Part shown: positions 13,411-20,612 of the stretch, piece by piece
How the letters are laid out: each line of letters opens with the position of its first letter
Numbering within the stretch: the stretch's first letter is position 1
Source: Pampus argenteus
Taxonomy: Eukaryota > Chordata > Actinopteri > Scombriformes > Stromateidae
Assembly (NCBI GenBank): GCA_036937835.1
Contig: CM072870.1
Span: forward strand, 806,001-870,000
Length of the DNA: 64,000 bases
Direction: 5' to 3'
The notes under the pieces: generated by a model
Told to the model about the DNA's origin: nothing
Databases searched by the model: none
Seen by the model: the letters and a program-made list of their open reading frames with translations, nothing else
Translations under genes and position numbers: made by a program

Positions 13411-14295
13411 TCAATCAAAACCATGTTTGCCATCAACAAGTAACTGATTTCTAATGATTAGGACCAAAAACCTCACTTCTGAGAGCTTCATGCAACTTTT
13501 ACTGTAACATTTGTAAAGATAGCTTTCTCTCAGCCACAGAAGGTCAAAACTGACAACTACAGTTTTTCTTAAACAAGGAGCAATATTTTCAATCAAAACC
13601 ATGTTTGCCATCAACAAGTAACTGATTTCTAATGATTAGGACCAAAAAACTGACTTCTGAGAGCTTCCTGCAGCTTTTACTGTAACATTTGTAAAAATAG
13701 CTTTATCTCGGCGAGAGAAGGCCAAAACTGACAACTACAGTTTTTCTTAAACAAGGAGCAATATTTTCAATCAAAACCATGTTTGCCATCAACAAGTAAC
13801 TGATTTCTAATGATTAGGACCAAAAAACTGACTTCTGAGAGCTTCCTGCAGCTTTTACTGTAACATTTGTAAAAATAGCTTTCTCTCGGCGAGAGAAGGC
13901 CAAAACTGACAACTACACTTTTTCTTAATCAAGGAGCAATATTTTCAAACAAAACCATGTTTGACATCAACAAGTAACTGATTTCTAATGATTAGGACCA
14001 AAAAACTCACTTCTGAGAGCTTCCTGCAGCTTTTACTGTAACATTTGTAAAAAAAAATAGCTTTCTCTCAGGCCAAAACTGACAACTACAGTTTTTCTTA
14101 AACAAGGAGCAATATTTTCAATCAAAACCATGTTTGCCATCAACAAGTAACTGATTTCTAATGATTAGGACCAAAAAACTCACTTCTGACAGCTTTCTGC
14201 AGCTTTTACTGTAACATTTGTAAAGAAAAAAAAAAAAGCTTTCTCTCAGGCCAAAACTGACAACTACAGTTTTTCTTAAACAAGGAGCAATATTT

Positions 14296-14473
14296 TCAAT
14301 CAAAACCATGTTTGCCAACAACAAGTAACTGATTTCTAATGATTAGCACCAAACAACTGACTTCTGAGAGCTTCCTGCAGCTTTTACTGTAACATTTGTA
14401 AAAATAGCTTTCTCTCAGCGAGAGAAGGTAAAAACTGACAACTACCGTTTTTCTTAAACAAGGAGCAATATTT
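14296..14473. repeat. Example monomer, subtype I (178 bp)
   Basis: It is marked by GCCAACAACAAG at its start, ATTAGCACCAAACAACTGAC and CTCTCAGCGAGAGAAGG. It ends CTACCGTTTTTC, so both dyads are weakened. It is found in the left and middle domains, usually after G; I do not see it right of about 26.1 kb. Confidence 0.82.
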
Positions 14474-14807
14474 TCAATCAAAACCATGTTTGCCATCAAC
14501 AAGTAACTGATTTCTAATGATTAGGACCAAAAAACTCACTTCTGAGAGCTCCTTGCAGCTTTTACTGTAACATTTGTAAAAATAGCTTTCTCTTAGGCCA
14601 AAACTGACAACTACAGTTTTTCTTAAACAAGGAGCAATATTTTCAATCAAAACCATGTTTGCCATCAACAAGTAACTGATTTCTAATGATTAGGACCAAA
14701 AACCTCACTTCTGAGAGCTTCATGCAACTTTTACTGTAACATTTGTAAAGATAGCTTTCTCTCAGCCACAGAAGGTCAAAACTGACAACTACAGTTTTTC
14801 TTAAACA

Positions 14808-14812
14808 AGGAG
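14808..14812. other. Target site duplication, left (AGGAG)
   Basis: The five bases before the TG of the left LTR equal the five after the right LTR. They belong to the satellite motif AAACAAGGAGCAATATT. Five bases is the usual target duplication of Ty3/Gypsy integrases. Confidence 0.93.
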
Positions 14813-15167
14813 TGTGACGGTCTCTCCGTCTCGTGGGTACTTTCAGCACAGAGTAGACGGAACCACAGCTTGTTGACAGTTTATACGCTTTATTTAATAC
14901 ATACACATTAACCACACGGCAGCCGATCGCAGGCTACTTGCTGCCGTCTGCCGTGTGTCTTTGTCCGTGAGTCTTTTCCCGTGCGTCCGTGGCCGTGCTT
15001 CACTCGGTCATGCTCCCTTCTCCCTCTGTCCAGCACGCCACTATATCGGGAGGTGAGAGTGATCAACCACCTGGGAACCGGTGTGGCAATCACTCTCACC
15101 TGGCGCTGCTCTCCCGCGCCCTCCCCGCACCTCTCTCCCGCAGCTGATGCACCACGCCCCCTCCACA
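14813..15167 (-). repeat. 3' LTR (355 bp)
   Basis: This is the downstream LTR relative to gag. I see no difference from the 5' LTR in a full visual comparison. The gag-frame ORF runs into it and stops at TAA (14,908-14,910). Its AATAAA would terminate the element's transcript. Confidence 0.95.
14889..14894 (-). terminator. Polyadenylation signal AATAAA in 3' LTR
   Basis: The minus strand reads ATTAAATAAAGCG here, about 75 bases before the LTR end, as expected for an R/U5 boundary. The 5' LTR copy is at 16,799-16,804. Confidence 0.7.
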
Positions 15168-16689
15168 TATCCCCACCGCCCGATTTAGGCCGGGGAGCCA
15201 TCCGGCCTAACCTACTCCCCCCCGCCTCCCCCCAGGGAGCGGGCGCGGAAGTCGTCCACAGGCATCTGCTCCCCCGGCCTGCGGTGGAATCTCTGGAGGG
15301 GAGGGTGGTCCGAGCAGAGGGTGAATGGGCGCCTCCGCCCGACGCATCAGTCTGTACTACAAGAGGGAGAGAAAAGTTAGGGGTGCGGAGAAGGGGCTCT
15401 CCACAGAGGGCCTGCTTTAGCCTCCTCGCCCTTCTCCTTTTCCCGTCTAGGGGGTACAGAAGACAGGGAAGAGGAAGAGTCACGTCTGGTCCTCGAGCGC
15501 CTCCCTTCCTCCACGTCTCTGCTCCTCTCTTCCTCCCTGTCTCTATGAAGTCTCTTGACAGCCGGGGAACGAGAGGCGGGGGACATGGAAGCTCGGGACA
15601 GGTGCGCGTCCCTCCCTCTGCCGTTTTCTTGTTGAGGCGGCGACGCCGGCCTCTTCTCCGTCTCCGTCCTTTAGTCTTTAATGGACTGGGGAAGGGCGCC
15701 GAAGGGCCGGCAACCCGGATCACCTGCCCGACCTCCCTTACTGGACACTCGCGGCGGAAGTGTCCGGGCCGCCTGCACCTCCAGCACTCCTGTCCTGCCG
15801 CCCGAGGGACCTTCCGTGGGCTAGGGGCAGCGCCCCTAGCGGCAGGACCCTGTGGCGGAAGAGAAGAAGAAGAAGAAGGGATGTTAGTGCGGGGCGGGGG
15901 CGTCGGTCGAGCCGGTGTGTGTCTCTGGGGAACGGGAGCAGGTCTTCTCCGGGGCGCCGGCACGGGACAGGCGGGAGCGGATGGCTGACCCTCCTGCGCC
16001 CGGGCTCTGGAGACGACGGCTAGGTGGTCCTCCGCCAGGGTGATGGCCGCGGCCAGGTCCGCCGGGCGGTGCCCGCGCACCCAGTCCGACGTCGCCGCCG
16101 GGAGCCCCTCCAAGAACTGCTCCGCCACGATCTGCCCCATCAGCCGTTCCTCGCCAGCGGAGTCGCCCGGTCGCAGCCATTGCGTCGCCGCGTCTTTCAG
16201 CTGCCGGGCGAAGATGAACGGCCGATCAGCGGGCCCCAGCCTGGCTCCCCGAAACCGGCGGCGGTGGTCCTCCGCCGAGGAGCCCATCCGATCCAGGATG
16301 GCTCCCTTGATGTCCCCGTACCGATCCCGGGAGGGCCCCGGCAGTCCGAGCGCCGCCGTCTGGGCATCCCCCGACAGCAGGGGGAGCAGCCGCACGGCCC
16401 ACTCCGCCTCCGGCCAGCCGCACGCCGACGCCGTTGCCTCGTACATTTCCAGGTATGACTGGGCATCATCGCTCCCAGTCATCCTGGGCAGGGTCATGCC
16501 GGAGCGCGAGGGACCCGGCGACGTTGTCCCCTCCCGGCCCAACATCGCCTCCAGCAGCTGCGTCTGCCTCTCCCTCTGCTCCTGTAGCGCCGCGAGCTGT
16601 TCTCTGTTGAGCACGGCCTCGTCCCGCCTCACCGCGGCGACCTCCGCCACCATCTGGGCCAGCGCCGTCGCTTGCTGCGGCTCCGCCAT
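14908..16689 (-). CDS. gag: Gag polyprotein ORF with fused pol scrap and out-of-frame tail
   Basis: The 593-codon frame starts at an ATG 12 bases beyond the PBS, with G at -3 and G at +4. Residues 1-55 are charged and probably coiled coil. Residues 65-225 form an alpha-helical capsid-like region with the look of a SCAN/retrotransposon-gag domain (YLEMYEATA, GQIVAEQFLEGLP). Residues 235-295 are a proline/serine-rich linker. A single CCHC zinc knuckle (C302, C305, H310, C315) should bind the RNA genome. An arginine block at 341-351 follows. Residues 424-453 resemble the RT/RNase H junction of Ty3/Gypsy pol (EPLLRTP, QTDAS). After that the frame leaves pol and runs through the 3' LTR to a TAA. 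Gag proper probably ends near residue 325. In a complete element it would form the particle around RNA, RT and integrase. No stop or frameshift breaks the gag portion, so it may still be translated; expression is unproven. Confidence 0.85.
   Translation of the reverse strand: MAEPQQATALAQMVAEVAAVRRDEAVLNREQLAALQEQRERQTQLLEAMLGREGTTSPGPSRSGMTLPRMTGSDDAQSYLEMYEATASACGWPEAEWAVRLLPLLSGDAQTAALGLPGPSRDRYGDIKGAILDRMGSSAEDHRRRFRGARLGPADRPFIFARQLKDAATQWLRPGDSAGEERLMGQIVAEQFLEGLPAATSDWVRGHRPADLAAAITLAEDHLAVVSRARAQEGQPSAPACPVPAPRRRPAPVPQRHTPARPTPPPRTNIPSSSSSLPPQGPAARGAAPSPRKVPRAAGQECWRCRRPGHFRRECPVREVGQVIRVAGPSAPFPSPLKTKGRRRRRGRRRRLNKKTAEGGTRTCPELPCPPPLVPRLSRDFIETGRKRGAETWRKGGARGPDVTLPLPCLLYPLDGKRRRARRLKQALCGEPLLRTPNFSLPLVVQTDASGGGAHSPSARTTLPSRDSTAGRGSRCLWTTSAPAPWGEAGGSRLGRMAPRPKSGGGDMWRGRGASAAGERCGEGAGEQRQVRVIATPVPRWLITLTSRYSGVLDRGRREHDRVKHGHGRTGKDSRTKTHGRRQQVACDRLPCG
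15168..15182 (-). other. Candidate polypurine tract
   Basis: The minus strand directly upstream of the 3' LTR is purine-rich (CGGGCGGTGGGGATA), in the position where plus-strand priming is expected. It is not a clean purine run. A stronger near-polypurine stretch lies at 15,215-15,233, but 48 bases from the LTR. Confidence 0.5.
15185..15210 (-). other. Stem-loop between pol stop and polypurine tract
   Basis: TTAGGCCGG (15,185-15,193) and CCGGCCTAA (15,202-15,210) are exact reverse complements with an 8-base loop. The hairpin lies two bases from the pol-remnant stop and just before the candidate polypurine tract. It may be a structured 3' untranslated element of the retrotransposon RNA. Confidence 0.65.
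15212..15325 (-). pseudogene. pol: Remnant of pol: RNase H piece joined to pol C-terminus
   Basis: In a different frame from gag, 37 codons end at TAG (15,212-15,214). They begin FTLCSDHPPLQ, which resembles the RNase H segment of Gypsy pol. HRRPGEQMPVDDF then follows, resembling the HRPG...ADFLSR segment near the end of RNase H or the pol polyprotein, with a glycine-rich end. The expected intervening sequence is absent, so another internal deletion seems to join the two parts. The frame change from the upstream RNase H piece marks a further deletion. It is non-functional as an enzyme. Confidence 0.65.
15331..15420 (-). pseudogene. pol: Remnant of pol: RT end / RNase H start
   Basis: Residues 424-453 of the gag-frame ORF match the well-known Ty3/Gypsy segment just before and at the first RNase H catalytic aspartate (LKQALCGEPLLRTP, then QTDAS with Asp at residue 448). 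In vertebrate Gypsy elements this lies far downstream of gag, so protease and nearly all of RT have been deleted between the two. The polymerase YxDD motif is not found anywhere in the interior. The identification rests on remembered family motifs and needs a profile search. Confidence 0.75.
15421..15714 (-). other. Interior of unknown origin between gag and pol remnant
   Basis: This stretch encodes residues 326-423 of the long ORF: an arginine-rich block and low-complexity proline/arginine sequence. I recognise no protease, RT or host domain in any frame. Long open frames on both strands here reflect high GC. It probably contains a deletion junction and scrambled former pol sequence. Confidence 0.5.
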
Positions 16690-16701
16690 TCCCTCTGTGC
16701 T

Positions 16702-16719
16702 GCCCCACGTTGGGCGCCA
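16702..16719 (-). other. Primer binding site, tRNA-Lys(1,2) type
   Basis: Three bases inside the 5' LTR the minus strand reads TGGCGCCCAACGTGGGGC. This is the 18-base PBS known from retroviruses primed by tRNA-Lys(1,2) and complementary to that tRNA's 3' end. It fixes the element's orientation and identifies 16,723-17,077 as the 5' LTR. Confidence 0.93.
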
Positions 16720-16950
16720 AAATGTGACGGTCTCTCCGTCTCGTGGGTACTTTCAGCACAGAGTAGACGGAACCACAGCTTGTTGACAGTTTATACGCTT
16801 TATTTAATACATACACATTAACCACACGGCAGCCGATCGCAGGCTACTTGCTGCCGTCTGCCGTGTGTCTTTGTCCGTGAGTCTTTTCCCGTGCGTCCGT
16901 GGCCGTGCTTCACTCGGTCATGCTCCCTTCTCCCTCTGTCCAGCACGCCA

Positions 16951-16957
16951 CTATATC
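16951..16957 (-). promoter_or_regulatory. TATA-like box in 5' LTR
   Basis: The minus strand reads GATATAG about 125 bases into the LTR, before the AATAAA signal, a fitting position for the U3 core promoter. The same site lies at 15,041-15,047 in the 3' LTR. No start-site data exist; the call rests on position and motif. Confidence 0.5.
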
Positions 16958-16960
16958 GGG

Positions 16961-17011
16961 AGGTGAGAGTGATCAACCACCTGGGAACCGGTGTGGCAAT
17001 CACTCTCACCT
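16961..17011 (-). promoter_or_regulatory. 13-bp perfect inverted repeat in U3
   Basis: AGGTGAGAGTGAT (16,961-16,973) and its exact reverse complement (16,999-17,011) flank a 25-base spacer, directly upstream of the TATA-like box in transcript orientation. The copy in the 3' LTR is at 15,051-15,101. It could be a paired binding site for a host factor or a hairpin; the arms contain a CAGGTG-like E-box edge. Confidence 0.7.
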
Positions 17012-17077
17012 GGCGCTGCTCTCCCGCGCCCTCCCCGCACCTCTCTCCCGCAGCTGATGCACCACGCCCCCTCCACA

Positions 17078-17082
17078 AGGAG
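17078..17082. other. Target site duplication, right (AGGAG)
   Basis: This is the second copy of the 5-bp target. Removing the element plus one target copy (2,270 bp) restores a 178-bp distance between the monomers starting at 14,643 and 17,091. Confidence 0.93.
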
Positions 17083-19204
17083 CAATATTTTCAATCAAAA
17101 CCATGTTTGCCATCAACAAGTAACTGGTTTCTAATGATTAGGACCAAAAACCTCACTTCTGAGAGCTTCATGCAACTTTTACTGTAACATTTGTAAAGGT
17201 AGCTTTCTCTCAGCCACAGAAGGTCAAAACTGACAACTACAGTTTTTCTTAAACAAGGAGCAATATTTTCAATCAAAACCATGTTTGCCATCAACAAGTA
17301 ACTGATTTCTAATGATTAGGACCAAAAAACTCACTTCTGAGAGCTTCCTGCAGCTTTTACTGTAACATTTGTAAAAATAGCTTTCTCTCGGCGAGAGAAG
17401 GCCAAAACTGACAACTACAGTTTTTCTTAAACAAGGAGCAATATTTTCAATCAAAACCATGTTTGCCATCAACAAGTAACTGATTTCTAATGATTAGGAC
17501 CAAAAAACTGACTTCTGAGAGCTTCCTGCAGCTTTTACTGTAACATTTGTAAAAATAGCTTTCTCTCGGCGAGAGAAGGCCAAAACTGACAACTACAGTT
17601 TTTCTTAAACAAGGAGCAATATTTTCAATCAAAACCATGTTTGCCATCAACAAGTAACTGATTTCTAATGATTAGGACCAAAAAACTCACTTCTGAGAGC
17701 TTCCTGCAGCTTTTACTGTAACATTTGTAAAATAAAAATAGCTTTCTCTCAGGCTAAAACTGACAACTACACTTTTTCCTAAACAAGGAGCAATATTTTC
17801 AATCAAAACCATGTTTGCCATCAACAAGTAACTGATTTCTAATTATTAGGACCAAAAACCTCACTTCTGAGAGCTTCCTGCAACTTTTACTGTAACATTT
17901 GAAAAGATAGCTTTCTCTCAGCCACAGAAGGTCAAAACTGACAACTACAGTTTTTCTTAAACAAGGAGCAATATTTTCAATCAAAACCATGTTTGCCATC
18001 AACAAGTAACTGATTTCTAATGATTAAGACCAAAAAACTCACTTCTGAGAGCTTCCTGCAGCTTTTACTGTAACATTTGTAAAAAAAAATAGCTTTCTCT
18101 CAGGCCAAAACTGACAACTACAGTTTTTCTTAAACAAGGAGCAATATTTTCAATCAAAACCATGTTTGCCATCAACAAGTAACTGATTTCTAATTATTAG
18201 GACCAAAAACCTCACTTCTGAGAGCTTCCTGCAACTTGTACTGTAACATTTGAAAAGATAGCTTTCTCTCAGCCACAGAAGGTCAAAACTGACAACTACA
18301 GTTTTTCTTAAACAAGGAGCAATATTTTCAATCAAAACCATGTTTGCCATCAACAAGTAACTGATTTCTAATGATTAGGACCAAAAAACTCACTTCTGAG
18401 AGCTTCCTGCAGCTTTTACTGTAACATTTGTAAAAATAGCATTCTCTCGGCGAGAGAAGGCCAAAACTGACAACTACAGTTTTTCTTAAACAAGGAGCAA
18501 TATTTTCAATCAAAACCATGTTTGCCATCAACAAGTAACTGATTTCTAATGATTAGGACCAAAAAACTCACTTCTGAGAGCTTCCTGCAGCTTTTACTGT
18601 AACATTTGTAAAAAAAACTTTCTCTCAGGCCAAAACTGACAACTACAGTTTTTCTTAAACAAGGAGCAATATTTTCAATCAAAACCATGTTTGCCATCAA
18701 CAAGTAACTGATTTCTAATGATTAGGACCAAAAAACTCACTTCTGAGAGCTTCCTGCAGCTTTTACTGTAACATTTGTAAAAAAACCTTTCTCTCGGAAG
18801 GAGAAGGCCAAAACTGACAACTACAGTTTTTCTTAAACAAGGAGCAATATTTTCAATCAAAACCATGTTTGCCATCAACAAGTAACTGATTTCTAATGAT
18901 TAGGACCAAAAAACTCACTTCTGAGAGCTTCCTGCAGCTTTTACTGTAACATTTGTAAAGAAAAAAAAAAAAGCTTTCTCTCAGGCCAAAACTGACAACT
19001 ACAGTTTTTCTTAAACAAGGAGCAATATTTTCAATCAAAACCATGTTTGCCATCAACAAGTAACTGATTTCTAATGATTAGGACCAAAAAACTCACTTCT
19101 GAGAGCTTCCTGCAGCTTTTACTGTAACATTTGTAAAATAAAAATAGCTTTCTCTCAGGCTAAAACTGACAACTACACTTTTTCCTAAACAAGGAGCAAT
19201 ATTT

Positions 19205-20612
19205 TCAATCAAAACCATGTTTGCCATCAACAAGTAACTGATTTCTAATTATTAGGACCAAAAACCTCACTTCTGAGAGCTTCCTGCAACCTTTACTGTA
19301 ACATTTGAAAAGATAGCTTTCTCTCAGCCACAGAAGGTCAAAACTGACAACTACAGTTTTTCTTAAACAAGGAGCAATATTTTCAATCAAAACCATGTTT
19401 GCCATCAACAAGTAACTGATTTCTAATGATTAGGACCAAAAAACTCACTTCTGAGAGCTTCCTGCAGCTTTTACTGTAACATTTGTAAAAAATAGCTTTC
19501 TCTCAGGCCAAAACTGACAACTACAGTTTTTCTTAAACAAGGAGCAATATTTTCAATCAAAACCATGTTTGCCATCAACAAGTAACTGATTTCTAATGAT
19601 TAGGACCAAAAAACTGACTTCTGAGATCTTCCTGCAGCTTTTACTGTAACATTTGTAAAAATAGCTTTCTCTCGGCGAGAGAATGTCAAAACTGACAACT
19701 ACAGTTTTTCTTAAACAAGGAGCAATATTTTCAATCAAAACCATGTTTGCCCTCAACAAGTAACTGATTTCGAATGATTAGGACCAAAAAACTCACTTCT
19801 GAGAGCTTCCTGCAGCTTTTACTGTAACATTTGTAAAAATAGCTTTCTCTCGGCGAGAGAAGGCCAAAACTGACAACTACAGTTTTTCTTAAACAAGGAG
19901 CAATATTTTCAATCAAAACCATGTTTGCCATCAACAAGTAACTGATTTCTAATTATTAGGACCAAAAACCTCACTTCTGAGAGCTTCCTGCAACCTTTAC
20001 TGTAACATTTGAAAAGATAGCTTTCTCTCAGCCACAGAAGGTCAAAACTGACAACTACAGTTTTTCTTAAACAAGGAGCAATATTTTCAATCAAAACCAT
20101 GTTTGCCATCAACAAGTAACTGATTTCTAATGATTAGGACCAAAAAACTCACTTCTGAGAGCTTCCTGCAGCTTTTACTGTAACATTTGTAAAAAATAGC
20201 TTTCTCTCAGGCCAAAACTGACAACTACAGTTTTTCTTAAACAAGGAGCAATATTTTCAATCAAAACCATGTTTGCCATCAACAAGTAACTGATTTCTAA
20301 TGATTAGGACCAAAAAACTGACTTCTGAGATCTTCCTGCAGCTTTTACTGTAACATTTGTAAAAATAGCTTTCTCTCGGCGAGAGAATGTCAAAACTGAC
20401 AACTACAGTTTTTCTTAAACAAGGAGCAATATTTTCAATCAAAACCATGTTTGCCCTCAACAAGTAACTGATTTCGAATGATTAGGACCAAAAAACTCAC
20501 TTCTGAGAGCTTCCTGCAGCTTTTACTGTAACATTTGTAAAAATAGCTTTCTCTCGGCGAGAGAAGGCCAAAACTGACAACTACAGTTTTTCTTAAACAA
20601 GGAGCAATATTT
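19205..20612. repeat. Tandem pair of a 704-bp four-monomer unit
   Basis: The monomers starting 19,205, 19,383, 19,553 and 19,731 repeat at 19,909, 20,087, 20,257 and 20,435 (offset 704). Shared rare variants include the GCAACCTTTACTG change, GAGATCTTCC and TTTGCCCTCAAC. A third copy of the unit starts at 24,314. Confidence 0.88.

Larger units (their letters stand above)
1..14812. repeat. Satellite array, left part (169/174/178-bp monomers)
   Basis: The segment is continuous head-to-tail repetition of one AT-rich monomer. With the register set at TCAATCAAAACC, monomers are 178 bp, 169 bp (lacking 9 bp in the variable segment) or about 174 bp (with an A-rich insertion there). All copies face the same way, and the first base lies inside a monomer, so the array continues to the left. 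The 5-base remnant AGGAG at the right end is the target duplication of the LTR element. No gene is seen. The monomer length fits one nucleosome, as in many centromeric satellites; the family name is unknown to me. Confidence 0.98.
14813..17077 (-). mobile_element. Non-autonomous Ty3/Gypsy-like LTR retrotransposon retaining gag
   Basis: The 2,265-bp GC-rich element sits in AT-rich satellite. Two 355-bp direct repeats with TG...CA ends bound a 1,555-bp interior and are flanked by a 5-bp target duplication, AGGAG. Reading on the minus strand, the order is 5' LTR (16,723-17,077), a tRNA-Lys(1,2)-type primer binding site, gag, short pol remnants, a purine-rich tract and 3' LTR (14,813-15,167). Autonomous Ty3/Gypsy elements usually carry several kb of protease, RT, RNase H and integrase; I find only fragments of the RT/RNase H region and pol C-terminus. 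It would need a helper element to move. The two LTRs read as identical, so insertion is recent. Confidence 0.95.
16723..17077 (-). repeat. 5' LTR (355 bp)
   Basis: Relative to the minus-strand gag this is the upstream LTR. It reads the same as the repeat 1,910 bp to the left over its whole length. On the minus strand it starts TGTGGAGGG and ends CGTCACA. It holds a 13-bp inverted repeat, a TATA-like box and an AATAAA signal, giving a plausible U3-R-U5 order. Confidence 0.95.

Noticed and set aside
14643..14915. 90-codon minus-strand ORF joining LTR to satellite
   Set aside because: It is a chance fusion of LTR end and satellite frame created by the insertion; a similar start in the other LTR (16,466-16,825) reads into the gag region in the wrong frame.
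14981..15988. 335-codon plus-strand ORF across the LTR element
   Set aside because: It is antisense to gag and pol remnants in GC-rich DNA where stops are rare, starts inside the LTR, and resembles no protein family I know. The other plus-strand ORFs at 15,760-16,786 and 16,891-17,187 are the same kind of shadow.
14813..17077. Endogenous retrovirus with an envelope gene
   Set aside because: The interior is only 1,555 bp and holds gag and pol scraps; no signal peptide, fusion peptide or transmembrane segment is visible.
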